IMG/VR virus record: IMGVR_UViG_3300020457_000020
Location: 1 to 45,576 of that record
Direction: 5' to 3' (one strand)
Origin: a virus
DNA length: 45,576 nt
Made by a program: the position numbers and the translations under genes. Below, piece by piece: positions 1 through 8,539 of the stretch. Numbering within the stretch: position 1 is the first letter of the stretch; every line of letters starts with the position of its first letter. The notes under the pieces were generated by a model. It saw only the letters and a list, made by a program, of their open reading frames with translations. It had not been told where the DNA came from and searched no databases.

Positions 1-51
1 TCGGTTTATATTATCTTATGAATGACACAAGTTTTTTAATATCATCAATCA

Positions 52-59
52 TATTTATA
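52..59 (-). promoter_or_regulatory. Late promoter TATAAATA, probably for gene 18 beyond the window
   Basis: A perfect T4-type late -10 box (TATAAATA) is seen on the minus strand just downstream of the terminase gene. In T4-like phages this box is recognised by the gp55 sigma factor. It reads out of the left edge, where the T4 order predicts the tail sheath gene 18. The start of that gene is outside the window. Confidence 0.6.
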
Positions 60-85
60 AATGGCAGATATTAGACTTTCATTTT

Positions 86-117
86 TGTATATACAGTTAA
101 ATTATATTGTATATACA
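86..117. repeat. Two copies of the palindrome TGTATATACA, 22 bp apart
   Basis: The perfect 10-base palindrome TGTATATACA occurs at 86-95 and 108-117, spaced 22 bp start to start, about two helical turns. It lies between the terminase stop codon and the outgoing late promoter. The symmetry and spacing suggest a protein-binding site, but no binding protein is identified and AT-rich sequence makes such palindromes easier to find by chance. Confidence 0.4.
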
Positions 118-1803
118 CTACTCTCTACGAGATCTAGGGGCTACTTGTCCTATCATATTCCTAAGTTTCTTTTGTAAGTTCTTAGGATTGTATGCATCGT
201 CGGTTAGCCATAAGTCTCCGTCTATAACTTCTGCCTCTTCTTCCTGTCCATCTACTCTTATATAAGGAGTTAGATTAGTTTCTATATCTCCCATTTGAGC
301 TTTGTATAATCCTTCTCTTGTATTGATATCTGTCATCTCTTTAAAGAACTGTTGGCTGGACAACCAACCAAATAATACTAGACACATAACTAAATCATCA
401 TGATAACCCTCATCTGCTTGATAAGTGGCACCTTTTTCTGTGAATGTAGATATTTCATGTATTATATGTTCGTCAAATATCAATAACTTCTGTTCTTCTA
501 GTAAAGACTTGAATGCAAAACACCCTTGTCTTTTAACTTGTTTAGATGTTGTAACTCCATGTTTTGTTTTCTTACCAAAGCCTGGACTAATATATTGTTT
601 TTGTTGTTCGTTTACTGTTGCTAATATGTTTTCGTATTCTATTTCTTGGTGTAATATCTCTACTACTTGTTGTCCTATATCATTTATTTCTACTAAAACA
701 AAAGCATCATTGAAGTCTTTGCCTACTTTTCCTATAACATCTGGATATAACATAGGCGCTATTGTGTTGTCTCTATACTTTGCCACTACTTTATATGGCA
801 TCTCGGTTATGTCTACTACTATAAAAGCAGAGTAATCTCCGCCTATACCTCTGGAAGTATCTACTGTTATAGCGTAGTAATGTCCTTCTTGTGGCTCTTC
901 ATATATGTCTAGTCCTGCTTTTTCATATACAGGTGTTTTAGTAGATAGTGCTGCTATGGTTTGTGCGTTTATAAGTGTATTGGTAGAACCTAGGAACTCA
1001 CACATAACCTCCTGGTTAAATTTTACATTTCCTAGTAATTGTTTTTGTTCTTCTAACCACTTTTCATCTCTTCCAGGTATCTCATAGTAAGGTATAAACA
1101 TATTTGTAAAGCCGTTTACTCCTTCTAATGACTCATTCCAAAACTTCCAAAAGTGATTATAACCTAAAGGCGTAGATGTAAGTAGAATTTTTGTTGTCTC
1201 ACCAGCAGAAATAGTAGGATAAACAGAAGTAAAGAACTCATCTGCCACATTGTTAGGTATAATAGCTGCCTCATCAATATACAACCAGTTTACAGATTTA
1301 CCCCTAATGGCTGCTGCTGTGGTTGCTGCTGTTAATACTTTACTATTGTTTTCTAGTTCTACGTCTCCCTTATTCCAAGTCTTAACACCTTGTTGCATCC
1401 ATATAGGTAAGTTTTCATACATGATTTGATATCTGTTTAGAACTTCTCTGGCTGCTGCTGACTTGTTAGCCATAATAGCTACTGTCTTATCTTCTTCAAA
1501 TATAGTGTAATGTAAGATACAAGCTGCTGATGTTACTGTTTTACCTTGTTGTCTGCCTTCCATTAACACCACACGTCTGTTATTCATTATACATTCTACT
1601 TTCTCTTTTTGGCAGTCGTATAACTTAAATGGTTGCAGACCTTTATCCAATGTAATAATCTTTACATAGTTTTCTATAAAATATACAGGATCATCCTTAC
1701 ACTTTATATACTCTTTTATCTCTTCTTCTGAGAAATCATGTTGATATGCTAACGGTTTAAGGTTAGGATTACCATGATAACTATTTCCTTCAGCTTGGGT
1801 CAT
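118..1803 (-). CDS. gp17: Terminase large subunit (ATPase/nuclease, T4 gp17)
   Basis: This is the packaging motor that cuts concatemeric DNA and pumps it into the prohead, docked on the portal. At 561 residues it is close to T4 gp17 (610). The N-terminal ATPase shows Walker A GRQQGKT (about residues 83-89), Walker B LYIDE (about 174-178) and the coupling motif TSTP (about 209-212). The C-terminal RNase-H-like nuclease shows the acidic triad: D315 in the VDTSRG segment, E372 and the HDD near 468-470. The ATG overlaps the end of gp16 by 14 bases, so the two subunits are translationally linked. It is the last gene of the 13-14-15-16-17 series, as in T4. Confidence 0.97.
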   Translation of the reverse strand: MTQAEGNSYHGNPNLKPLAYQHDFSEEEIKEYIKCKDDPVYFIENYVKIITLDKGLQPFKLYDCQKEKVECIMNNRRVVLMEGRQQGKTVTSAACILHYTIFEEDKTVAIMANKSAAAREVLNRYQIMYENLPIWMQQGVKTWNKGDVELENNSKVLTAATTAAAIRGKSVNWLYIDEAAIIPNNVADEFFTSVYPTISAGETTKILLTSTPLGYNHFWKFWNESLEGVNGFTNMFIPYYEIPGRDEKWLEEQKQLLGNVKFNQEVMCEFLGSTNTLINAQTIAALSTKTPVYEKAGLDIYEEPQEGHYYAITVDTSRGIGGDYSAFIVVDITEMPYKVVAKYRDNTIAPMLYPDVIGKVGKDFNDAFVLVEINDIGQQVVEILHQEIEYENILATVNEQQKQYISPGFGKKTKHGVTTSKQVKRQGCFAFKSLLEEQKLLIFDEHIIHEISTFTEKGATYQADEGYHDDLVMCLVLFGWLSSQQFFKEMTDINTREGLYKAQMGDIETNLTPYIRVDGQEEEAEVIDGDLWLTDDAYNPKNLQKKLRNMIGQVAPRSRRE

Positions 1804-2290
1804 CTGGTGTTACGTCTATTGTTCTTTGTTCTTCGTCCTTTACTGCTTTCAGTAAATCTTTTGTGCTACCTACAAATAAATTGTTCTGTGTTTTTATTGT
1901 GCCTTTAGTTGTTTTGTCTTGTGTAACTCTTTTATGTCTTTCATGAACGTCTATCATGTCTTTTGCTGTGTCTTGTAAGTTCTTTATAAGTGCTCCTGCA
2001 ACTTCATAAGCACGAGGTTGATCTGAATTACGAGCTATGTGCATTATACCTTGTATAGCCTCATCGTTATATGCTTCTGCCTGTTTAAGAATAGATCTAG
2101 CATATTGTAAATCCTCTTCTTGTTGTTTTCTTAATAAAGCGTCTTTATCTTCTTCTGACATATCTACGGCAGGTAATTGTCTTTCTTCTTGTGTCTTTTT
2201 TAAGTTTTCTTCTAATGCTTTTGTGACTTCTTTTGTATTGAACTTCTTATCTAAGTCTTCAAAAGGATTTTTATTGTTCGAACGTTTCAT
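1790..2290 (-). CDS. gp16: Terminase small subunit (T4 gp16)
   Basis: The small terminase subunit regulates the gp17 ATPase and recognises DNA for packaging. The protein has 166 residues, against 164 in T4. The diagnostic central segment contains RAYEVAGALIKNLQD, closely matching the T4 gp16 oligomerisation core (RAFEVAGQLIKNL). The N-terminus is charged and helical. The start overlaps the end of gp15 by 20 bases and the end overlaps gp17 by 14 bases, so it sits in a tightly coupled minus-strand operon. Identity rests on the core motif, the length and its position directly before gp17. Confidence 0.93.
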   Translation of the reverse strand: MKRSNNKNPFEDLDKKFNTKEVTKALEENLKKTQEERQLPAVDMSEEDKDALLRKQQEEDLQYARSILKQAEAYNDEAIQGIMHIARNSDQPRAYEVAGALIKNLQDTAKDMIDVHERHKRVTQDKTTKGTIKTQNNLFVGSTKDLLKAVKDEEQRTIDVTPDDPS

Positions 2291-3056
2291 CGAAATCCTC
2301 CAAGAACGTAAATGTATCTAGCGGTGTTGCCGAAGATGGATTGACACTAGCTGTTAATCTAGCTCTGTCATTTAACGTGCTTAAGGACAATGTAGGATCA
2401 TTATATATGTCTGCAATTGCTTTCTTAATAACACCTTGATTTGCCACGTTACTGTAAAAATTAAGCCTCATAGTAAAATTCAATGTCCATACTATACTTA
2501 ATCTATTGGCAAACTCACCTTCATATTCATCTTCATACGTTACGTTATCTAATGTTATTTTTATATCTCTTTTCAAACCAAGTTCTGGCAGATCATTAAT
2601 TGTTACATTAAAGTCTGGATTGAAGTATGGAATAATTTGTTCCACACATTGTAGGCCATCGTCTTGGTTTTTGGCAAAACAATACAGAGCTAAGTTCATG
2701 TTGTAAGGTGTAGAATTAAATGCTACTCTTACTGTATCTGCGTCGTCGCCTGTTCCAATGGCTTTATTCTTATTTATTATAGTTGTCTTTCTACTAGGAT
2801 CATACTGTATGCCTTGTATTTCAAAACCCATTCTAGGTAATGTAAGAGCTACTTCTCCCCTTGTTGTAGAGTCTGGCACCCTGGCAATTCTTGTTAAGAA
2901 CTTTTGTTTAGTAGAATATGCTAAAGGGACTCTTAAAGTCTGTGCTACAGCACCAGTGCTATCTTTACGTTCAATATTTATGTTATTAAATATAGTTCCA
3001 AAGGCTATAACTGCCTTCCTTATATGTGAGTGGTAAAATGACTTATCCTTAAACAT
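2271..3056 (-). CDS. gp15: Tail sheath terminator / proximal tail completion (T4 gp15)
   Basis: T4 gp15 caps the completed tail tube and sheath and joins the tail to the head. This 261-residue protein (T4 272) keeps the family's features: an N-terminal MF..FYHSHIRKA segment, an early RVPLAYSTKQKFL (T4 RVPITYASKEHF), the LPRMGFEI strand (T4 LPRINLHL) and the mid-protein EQIIPYFNPDFN (T4 EQILPYFQPHFN) followed by KRDIKITL. It follows gp14 with a one-base gap and overlaps gp16. The family assignment is secure from these colinear motifs. Confidence 0.95.
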   Translation of the reverse strand: MFKDKSFYHSHIRKAVIAFGTIFNNINIERKDSTGAVAQTLRVPLAYSTKQKFLTRIARVPDSTTRGEVALTLPRMGFEIQGIQYDPSRKTTIINKNKAIGTGDDADTVRVAFNSTPYNMNLALYCFAKNQDDGLQCVEQIIPYFNPDFNVTINDLPELGLKRDIKITLDNVTYEDEYEGEFANRLSIVWTLNFTMRLNFYSNVANQGVIKKAIADIYNDPTLSLSTLNDRARLTASVNPSSATPLDTFTFLEDFDETFEQ

Positions 3057-3057
3057 T

Positions 3058-3804
3058 CTATGCCCCTATCTCTCCAAATGGATTTTTCTCACTAAAGTCT
3101 AATATGCCTTCTAATGTAACTAAACTATCAAAGTCTGCATTGTCTATAGGTTCTGATTTACCTACTGAATAATCTTCTGTAATTATAGAGCCGTTTCTTT
3201 CGTTTAGTAATAGAGAACCATTTTCTAATTTTACTTGGAACTCTAACATGTCTTGAGAGTATGCTGTTTCTATGGCATCTATAGTTGAAATACCTGTATC
3301 CAAATCCTCTGAACTGTATTCGAATAGTTCACAAACCAATCTATAAACATATATTTGGTTAAGTTGATAGAAAGGATTTTGAAAGTCTACATACTTAATC
3401 TCGAATAGAGATTTTGTTTTTTCTAAGTATATAAGATCGCCTTCTGAAGGTCTTAGTTGTTGTGTAAATGTTCCGCCGCTGGTTTGAACCATGTCCTCCC
3501 AACGTCTTTTTGCTAATACAAAAGTTGCTTGGTCTCTAACTTCTAAACCAAAACGTGTAAATATATCTCCCTGTCCTTCGTAACCATTAACATTATCAAG
3601 ATACATTTCAATAGGATATGCTTGTGTGAACTTAGATAGTTCATCCTCGTCAAATATTGTGTCTTTGTTTACTAAGGTTCTAGGCAAGTAATAGGTATCG
3701 TGTCCATATATTTTAAGACTTTCTATTACAAGATCTTCTACTAATCGTTGTTCGTTAGTTGTGCCTTGTCCGTTGCCTGATTGGAAATAAAAATTTGTTG
3801 GCAT
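3058..3804 (-). CDS. gp14: Neck protein (T4 gp14)
   Basis: With gp13, T4 gp14 forms the head-completion or neck ring that gates the portal after packaging. This 248-residue protein (T4 256) has the typical N-terminal NFYFQSGN...EQRLVEDLVIESLKIYG and the YYLPRTLVNKDTIFDED segment, in which a conserved arginine-threonine leads into the acidic DEDEL stretch. The end (NPFGEIGA) is the short ordered tail usual in this family. It lies between gp13 and gp15 with gaps of 4 and 1 bases. Confidence 0.95.
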   Translation of the reverse strand: MPTNFYFQSGNGQGTTNEQRLVEDLVIESLKIYGHDTYYLPRTLVNKDTIFDEDELSKFTQAYPIEMYLDNVNGYEGQGDIFTRFGLEVRDQATFVLAKRRWEDMVQTSGGTFTQQLRPSEGDLIYLEKTKSLFEIKYVDFQNPFYQLNQIYVYRLVCELFEYSSEDLDTGISTIDAIETAYSQDMLEFQVKLENGSLLLNERNGSIITEDYSVGKSEPIDNADFDSLVTLEGILDFSEKNPFGEIGA

Positions 3805-3808
3805 TCCA

Positions 3809-4780
3809 CTACCCTATCATAAATGTAGGAGGAAGTTCATAACGTTTCTGCATGTCTTCTTCTATTTGATTTATCTCCTGGACTGCCTCTCCATAGATTT
3901 GATCTCCGTTTAAAATAACACCGCCTGGCATTTGTATTCCTTGAAACTTCTTCAAGTTTTCTCCCCATTGCCTTTTTATAAGAGCTGTTCCATATCTTTT
4001 TAAGAACATATCATCATAAACTTCTGTGTATGTTTCAGGATCTAATATAGCAAAAGCCTCTGCTACAATAAAATCTCCTACATCAAATGTAGCATCCCAG
4101 TCTGTATCTATATACAATCTATCTGTTTTTCTATTCCAACGTATCTGTCTTTCTCCTGCCAGAAGTTTTTCTAATGTTGTTAAGTGAGATTGGACGACAG
4201 TATAATATACCATGTCTGCTCCCATTAAGTTGTAAAGATCGTTCATTCTAAACTGATACATAAGATCAAATAGTTGTCCGTCTCTATTGTTTTGTGTCGC
4301 TGCACCTCCAAAGTTAAATACTCTATTGATACCTAGTATATTGTTACTAATAGGTATATAACCTTTTTCTATATCTCCTTCTACATAGAATCCTGTAGGT
4401 GTAAGTGTTCCTGTTGTGCCTGATTCTGAACCTGTTAATTGTTCAGATGCTACAAAGGTTCCTGATTTTACTTGTTCTATAATAATGAACTGTCCTTCTG
4501 TCTTTGCTACTCTGGCTGTTGCACCAGATGTTCCGCCTGTAACAAGTTCATTCTTCTGAAAGTTTTCTGCTATGTTAGTGGTTAGTTTTAACTTAGAGCC
4601 TTCTACTTGGTGTTTAACATAAGTTCTTTCTACACCATCAAAGTGATATTCTTGGTAATACTGCAGGGCATCATCAATACGATCAGAGACTTGTTGTTCG
4701 TCAACATTTATTTCTATGACAGGAGCACCTAGTCTCCTTAAACAATATTCCTGTAGACCTACTCTAGTTGATAAAGCCAT
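3809..4780 (-). CDS. gp13: Neck protein (T4 gp13) with an internal repeat insert
   Basis: This is the portal-proximal neck protein. The N-terminus is diagnostic: EYCLRRLGAPVIEINV, then DRIDDALQYYQEYHFDG. The core resumes at about residue 140 with IPISNNILGINRVF and the YQFRMNDLYNL region. Between them, about residues 68-138 form an insert with two related units (TGGTSGATARV and TGSESGTTGTL). As I recall the family, marine relatives run almost directly from the first block to the second, so the insert looks acquired, perhaps a surface decoration. Length is 323 residues against 309 in T4. It starts eight bases after the fibre gene upstream and leads the neck/terminase operon. Confidence 0.93.
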   Translation of the reverse strand: MALSTRVGLQEYCLRRLGAPVIEINVDEQQVSDRIDDALQYYQEYHFDGVERTYVKHQVEGSKLKLTTNIAENFQKNELVTGGTSGATARVAKTEGQFIIIEQVKSGTFVASEQLTGSESGTTGTLTPTGFYVEGDIEKGYIPISNNILGINRVFNFGGAATQNNRDGQLFDLMYQFRMNDLYNLMGADMVYYTVVQSHLTTLEKLLAGERQIRWNRKTDRLYIDTDWDATFDVGDFIVAEAFAILDPETYTEVYDDMFLKRYGTALIKRQWGENLKKFQGIQMPGGVILNGDQIYGEAVQEINQIEEDMQKRYELPPTFMIG

Positions 4781-4788
4781 TATTACTC

Positions 4789-6285
4789 CTAGTTAAGTTT
4801 TGTTCCTGCTGCGTTGTATATAGCTGTTCCTGTAATTGTTGGTGTTGCTCCTTCTCCAGAGTTGTTAGCTAATGTTATACCATCGCCTGCTACTAAAGAA
4901 CCGACATAATTACCTGTTGTTTGTGTGCTTAATGCAACTGCATTGTTAGCAATTTGATCTGAACCTACAGCATCATCTGCTATCATTGATTGTTCTACTG
5001 CGTCCGATGCAATAGTAAGAGCTATTGCTACGTTTGCACTTCCGTCTACAGAACCTGAGCCTGTAGCATCTCCTGTAAAGGATAGTGTTCTAGCATTTGT
5101 CCACTTAGCTGCTGAACCTGTTGTGTTTTGGTTAAGTGTTCCTATTACTAGATCTATTGTTCCGTCTGCGTCTTGATAAGTAGCTGTAATACCTGTTTCA
5201 GTATTACTAGAGAACATAGCACCTACTATGTCTTGTATTTCCTCATCTGTTTGATCTGCTGTAGCATTTGCCTCTATACCATCTAGTTTACTACCATCTG
5301 TTGCTACATCTCTACCATCTACAGTTCCTGTTACAGATATATTACCTCCAACTCCCATGTTGCCACTGAAGTCTCCATTTGTTCCTGTAATTTCTGCTGC
5401 TACTAAATCTGCTGCTGTAATTGTAAGATCGCCTGTGCTTGCTCCTGTAAATGAACCTGTTCCTAATATGAAACTATCTGCACTTTCGTCCCAACCCATA
5501 AATGCGTTGTCTGAACTTCCTCTTTCAAGAACAATACCCATATCATTTGCTGGTGTTCCTGTTGTTCCGTTTCCTAACTCAATCAATCTGTCTGTTATTG
5601 TAGAGTTGGTTGAGTCTAATGTTGTGGTTGTTCCGTTTACATCTAGATTACCTGTAATAGTTACATTACCTGTTGCTGCTACATTAGCAAATGTAACGTT
5701 ACTAGATGTTGCTACTGCTTGTCCAATACTAATTTCGCCTGAACTGATACCTACTCCTGTTCCTGCTGATATATGTGCTCTTACTTCTGAAGCACTTGGA
5801 CCTGTGTATGTAATAACTCCTGTAGAACTATTGTAAGCAAGAGAACCATCTCCGCCTGAATCTGTTACACTAATAGAGCCTCTTGCATCAGAGTCTGCGT
5901 ATTGTGTTATTGAACTTGATAATGTTGTTCCTGATATAGCAAGTCCTGAACCTATATCTAAAAATGCTGTTGCTCCAGCACTATCGTCCCAGAATACTAT
6001 CTGGTCATCATTTGGATCTGATAAACTTTCTAATCCTAAATGACTGAGTGCGAGTGTTGCGCTACCACTTGTTGCACCACCTGATAATCCTGTTCCTGCT
6101 ACGACTGCCGTAATGTCTCCAGATGTTATTTCTGAAAACTTGGCAATTCTAATACCTCCAGCAGTGGAGCCATCATGAACTCTTAATGTATCTAAAGTAG
6201 TATCAACGGTAACCTCGCCAGCTGCTCCCGTAAAGGAGTTATGCTGTGTTGTTGTTCCCCTTCTCCATTGAACCTGTGTTGGCAT
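4789..6285 (-). CDS. Fibre or decoration protein with an Mtd-like N-terminal module
   Basis: This is a 498-residue virion protein. The first 50 residues (QWRRGTTTQHNSFTGAAGEV, then DTLRVHDGSTAGG) match the N-terminal module of phage tropism determinants and many marine fibre proteins. The rest is a low-complexity beta-rich series (Gly, Thr, Ser, Asn, Ala), including a NVTITGNLDVNGTTTT unit also found in the 6840-8267 product. It ends AIYNAAGTKLN, close to the ending of the 19218-19718 product (IIFNSSGTRVN). A good AGGAGAAAATAATG start is visible. Probably a trimeric fibre or head/neck appendage; the attachment site is not determinable. Confidence 0.75.
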   Translation of the reverse strand: MPTQVQWRRGTTTQHNSFTGAAGEVTVDTTLDTLRVHDGSTAGGIRIAKFSEITSGDITAVVAGTGLSGGATSGSATLALSHLGLESLSDPNDDQIVFWDDSAGATAFLDIGSGLAISGTTLSSSITQYADSDARGSISVTDSGGDGSLAYNSSTGVITYTGPSASEVRAHISAGTGVGISSGEISIGQAVATSSNVTFANVAATGNVTITGNLDVNGTTTTLDSTNSTITDRLIELGNGTTGTPANDMGIVLERGSSDNAFMGWDESADSFILGTGSFTGASTGDLTITAADLVAAEITGTNGDFSGNMGVGGNISVTGTVDGRDVATDGSKLDGIEANATADQTDEEIQDIVGAMFSSNTETGITATYQDADGTIDLVIGTLNQNTTGSAAKWTNARTLSFTGDATGSGSVDGSANVAIALTIASDAVEQSMIADDAVGSDQIANNAVALSTQTTGNYVGSLVAGDGITLANNSGEGATPTITGTAIYNAAGTKLN

Positions 6286-6310
6286 TATTTTCTCCTAATT
6301 AAATTTATCA

Positions 6311-6652
6311 TCAACTTAAAGCACCGTGGTCTTCTGTTGCTAATCTAAACTTAATAGATGGCGTAGTAGCAGTATGATCGCCTAAACAATCATAATTTAC
6401 AAATAACTGAATGCCAAAAGCATCTTGAGTGTTATCTGCAACAGAGCCAAAGTCAGCATTGGAGGAGCCAGGGTATATCAAACTCTGATCAAACTCTCCA
6501 AACTGTGCAAGTGTTATGATTTGACTACTAGAATTTCTTATATAAATCTTTTTGTCTGCAGTATTTACTGCTATCTCACCTGCTACTAGATCTGAGGTAG
6601 TAGGAGCGCTCCCACTTGTCTCGGATCTTTTTGGCTTAATTACTGTTGCCAT
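6311..6652 (-). CDS. Small fibre-like virion protein
   Basis: This 113-residue protein begins MATVIKPKRSETSGSAPTTS followed by DLVAGEIAVNTADKKIYI, the short N-terminal motif (positively charged start, then SDLVxGExA) shared with the 475-residue protein encoded at 6840-8267. The remainder is predicted beta-rich without repeats. It lies 25 bases upstream of the 498-residue fibre gene in the same operon. It may be a short decoration protein or a truncated fibre that kept only the attachment module. Confidence 0.7.
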   Translation of the reverse strand: MATVIKPKRSETSGSAPTTSDLVAGEIAVNTADKKIYIRNSSSQIITLAQFGEFDQSLIYPGSSNADFGSVADNTQDAFGIQLFVNYDCLGDHTATTPSIKFRLATEDHGALS

Positions 6653-6655
6653 CTA

Positions 6656-6817
6656 TTATCCTTCTTTCTTCTTAGAATCTTGTTTAGGTTGTTCTTCAAC
6701 CTTTACTTCTTGTTCCAAGATTCCTATTCTTGTTTTCAACAAAATGTTCTCCATTTGTAATTCTTGAACCTTCGTTGCCAAGTTGTTTATGTAACCATTA
6801 ATTAATTTATCATCCAT
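6656..6817 (-). CDS. 53-residue coiled-coil protein between fibre genes
   Basis: An ATG at 6817 preceded by AAAAGGAAATTGA opens a 53-codon frame. Residues about 5-40 (LINGYINNLATKVQELQ, then ENILLKTRIGILEQEV) form a clear heptad pattern of Leu/Ile. The tail is charged and lysine-rich, ending QDSKKKEG. It fills the gap between two fibre genes and ends three bases before the 113-residue gene. Size, coiled coil and location recall the T4 fibre chaperone gp57A, but no sequence identity is claimed. It could also be a small trimerisation partner. Confidence 0.7.
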   Translation of the reverse strand: MDDKLINGYINNLATKVQELQMENILLKTRIGILEQEVKVEEQPKQDSKKKEG

Positions 6818-6839
6818 TTCAATTTCCTTTTAAATAATA

Positions 6840-8267
6840 TTAGTATGTTCCTCCGTCGATGGAACCAAATTCAGGAGTTCCGCCTGAGCCTGCTTGTAGG
6901 ATTTGTCCTTCTGTGCCTGCTGCTGTAACTTGTAAAGCTCCTGTGCCGTTACCATAGATAATACCTTTACTTGTAAATGTGCCTGCGCCTGTTCCACCGT
7001 CTGCAACTACTAGATCTGTAATGCCTGTAATTGTTCCGCCTGTAATAGTAGCACTAGATGATTCTATATTTGCTACCAATGTGCCAACAGTATAACCTGT
7101 GCCACCTGTGTTTACAGTTGTTGTTGGTTCAGCTTGTAAGTCTTTAAATAACTTCCATTTACCTGAGTCTGAGGCATCTCTAAAGAAACCTGAATATAAG
7201 TCTGTAGAACCTGAAGTATCATATAAACCATATAAACCAATATCCACAGCGTCTGCTGAGTCATTGCCGTTTGCTAATATGATAAGTGGGTCTGCAACAC
7301 TTAAAGTTGTTGAGTTTACAGTAGTGGTTGTTCCACTTACTGTTAGGTTACCTGCAATAGTTACATTGTTAGGTAATCCTATGTTAATTTTATTGTCTGA
7401 AACAGTTGTTTCAATTTCGTTGGCTGTTCCTTCGAAAGTTAAAGTGTCTGTTCCGATTGTAACAGTATCATTAGAACCACTATCTGCTGCAATGGTTAAT
7501 GCTGAACTGATACTTGCTGTTGAAGCTGCTGTAATACGTCCTGTTGCGTCTACTGTTAATACAGGAATAGCTGTTGATCCACCATATGATCCTGCTGTAA
7601 CTGCTGTATTATCTAGATCAATGGATAATCCATTGCCAGAAGCAGTAGTTGTGATACCTGTATCACCTGTAATTGCAAAAGTTTCTGCTTGTTCAATAAC
7701 TCCTGAGCCTGAATCACCACTAAAGTCTAAGTCAAACGAAGCTGCTGCTGTAGCATCTACATAGGCTTTGACTGATTGTTGTGAAGGGACTTTAGTAGCA
7801 CTATTACTTGCCATATTATCTTCATCTACAAATACACCTGAAGATGAGAATGTAGACTCGTCTAATAATTTGTGCCAAGCGTTGGCATGTGAACCATAAA
7901 ATCTACCTGTTCCGTGAACGTGTGCAAACATACCGTGGTATGTAGAAGCACTAGGTAAGTCTCCTTCGGCAGAATACATATTGCCGAACAGAATTTTATT
8001 TACAATTATGTCCCCGTTAGAATCTCTCTTTACGAGTTTTGACGCAGTGTTTGCGTTGGTTGCTCCATCAATAATGTCTGTATAGAACTTACCACCTATC
8101 TTTTGTATGACTTCACTAGAACCAGAGTCTATTGAAGAAATATAAAGTATGGCGGAAGCTCCGTCACCGGATCTATCCTCAGCATACGCTAATTCGCCTT
8201 CAACCAAATCAGAAGCTGCTGGGGCTGCTGACCCTGTGCTTCTTTTAATCTGAATAGTTGTTGACAT
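6840..8267 (-). CDS. Tail-fibre-like virion protein
   Basis: This 475-residue structural protein has an N-terminal attachment module (TIQIKRSTGSAAPAASDLVE, then GELAYAED). It includes the fibre motif SNSATKVPSQQSVKAYVDAT (about residues 152-171), widespread in phage fibres. A NLTVSGTTTTVNSTTLSVAD unit parallels one in the 498-residue neighbour. The C-terminus is Gly/Thr-rich and ends SIDGGTY, like the AIDGGTF of the 76-residue product next to it. The start has an AGGAGAAAATAATG ribosome site. Probably a host-contacting or attachment fibre. Confidence 0.78.
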   Translation of the reverse strand: MSTTIQIKRSTGSAAPAASDLVEGELAYAEDRSGDGASAILYISSIDSGSSEVIQKIGGKFYTDIIDGATNANTASKLVKRDSNGDIIVNKILFGNMYSAEGDLPSASTYHGMFAHVHGTGRFYGSHANAWHKLLDESTFSSSGVFVDEDNMASNSATKVPSQQSVKAYVDATAAASFDLDFSGDSGSGVIEQAETFAITGDTGITTTASGNGLSIDLDNTAVTAGSYGGSTAIPVLTVDATGRITAASTASISSALTIAADSGSNDTVTIGTDTLTFEGTANEIETTVSDNKINIGLPNNVTIAGNLTVSGTTTTVNSTTLSVADPLIILANGNDSADAVDIGLYGLYDTSGSTDLYSGFFRDASDSGKWKLFKDLQAEPTTTVNTGGTGYTVGTLVANIESSSATITGGTITGITDLVVADGGTGAGTFTSKGIIYGNGTGALQVTAAGTEGQILQAGSGGTPEFGSIDGGTY

Positions 8268-8288
8268 TATTTTCTCCTATTAATGTTT

Positions 8289-8519
8289 TTAAAATGTTCC
8301 GCCATCTATGGCAGTCACGTTTGCTGCTACATCACTTGCAGGTTTAGCCTGAAAGTTTCCTGATGTGGCATCATAAACTAATGTAAAGCCGTTTTGAACT
8401 CCAGTGGTATCAACTCCGCTTAGACCTTCTAAGCTTGTTGCAGTAGTAATTTGCGACTGAGTTGCAGCGCTTGTTACTACCCTCGAGCTCCCTAGTTTTA
8501 CTGTTACCTTTGTAGCCAA
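8289..8519 (-). CDS. Small virion-like protein starting with TTG
   Basis: A 76-residue product, beginning (M)ATKVTVKLGSSRVVTSAATQ. No ATG is available at the natural start: the frame opens with TTG at 8519, placed after a strong AAGGAG ribosome site, and a late -10 box lies just upstream at 8532-8539. The ending AIDGGTF mirrors the C-terminus of the adjacent 475-residue fibre protein (SIDGGTY), so the two may share a fold or an interface. Function unknown; structural role inferred from the operon. Confidence 0.7.
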   Translation of the reverse strand: MATKVTVKLGSSRVVTSAATQSQITTATSLEGLSGVDTTGVQNGFTLVYDATSGNFQAKPASDVAANVTAIDGGTF

Positions 8520-8531
8520 AATTTCTCCTTA

Positions 8532-8539
8532 TATTTATA
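8532..8539 (-). promoter_or_regulatory. Late promoter TATAAATA before the 76-residue gene
   Basis: A perfect TATAAATA on the minus strand lies in the 20-base gap between the genes at 8540 and 8519. With T4 spacing the transcript would begin near 8526, leaving a very short leader that holds the AAGGAG or only part of it. Confidence 0.6.

Noticed and set aside
11-52. A 13-residue frame starting at 52 on the minus strand after terminase
   Set aside because: Its ATG lies within the late promoter box and it would have no leader or ribosome site; too short to support.
7099-7764. Plus-strand 221-codon frame opposite the 475-residue fibre gene
   Set aside because: Translation is Val/Pro/Ser-rich, as expected from the complement of a Thr/Gly/Ala-rich fibre; no promoter or ribosome site and fully inside a well-supported gene.
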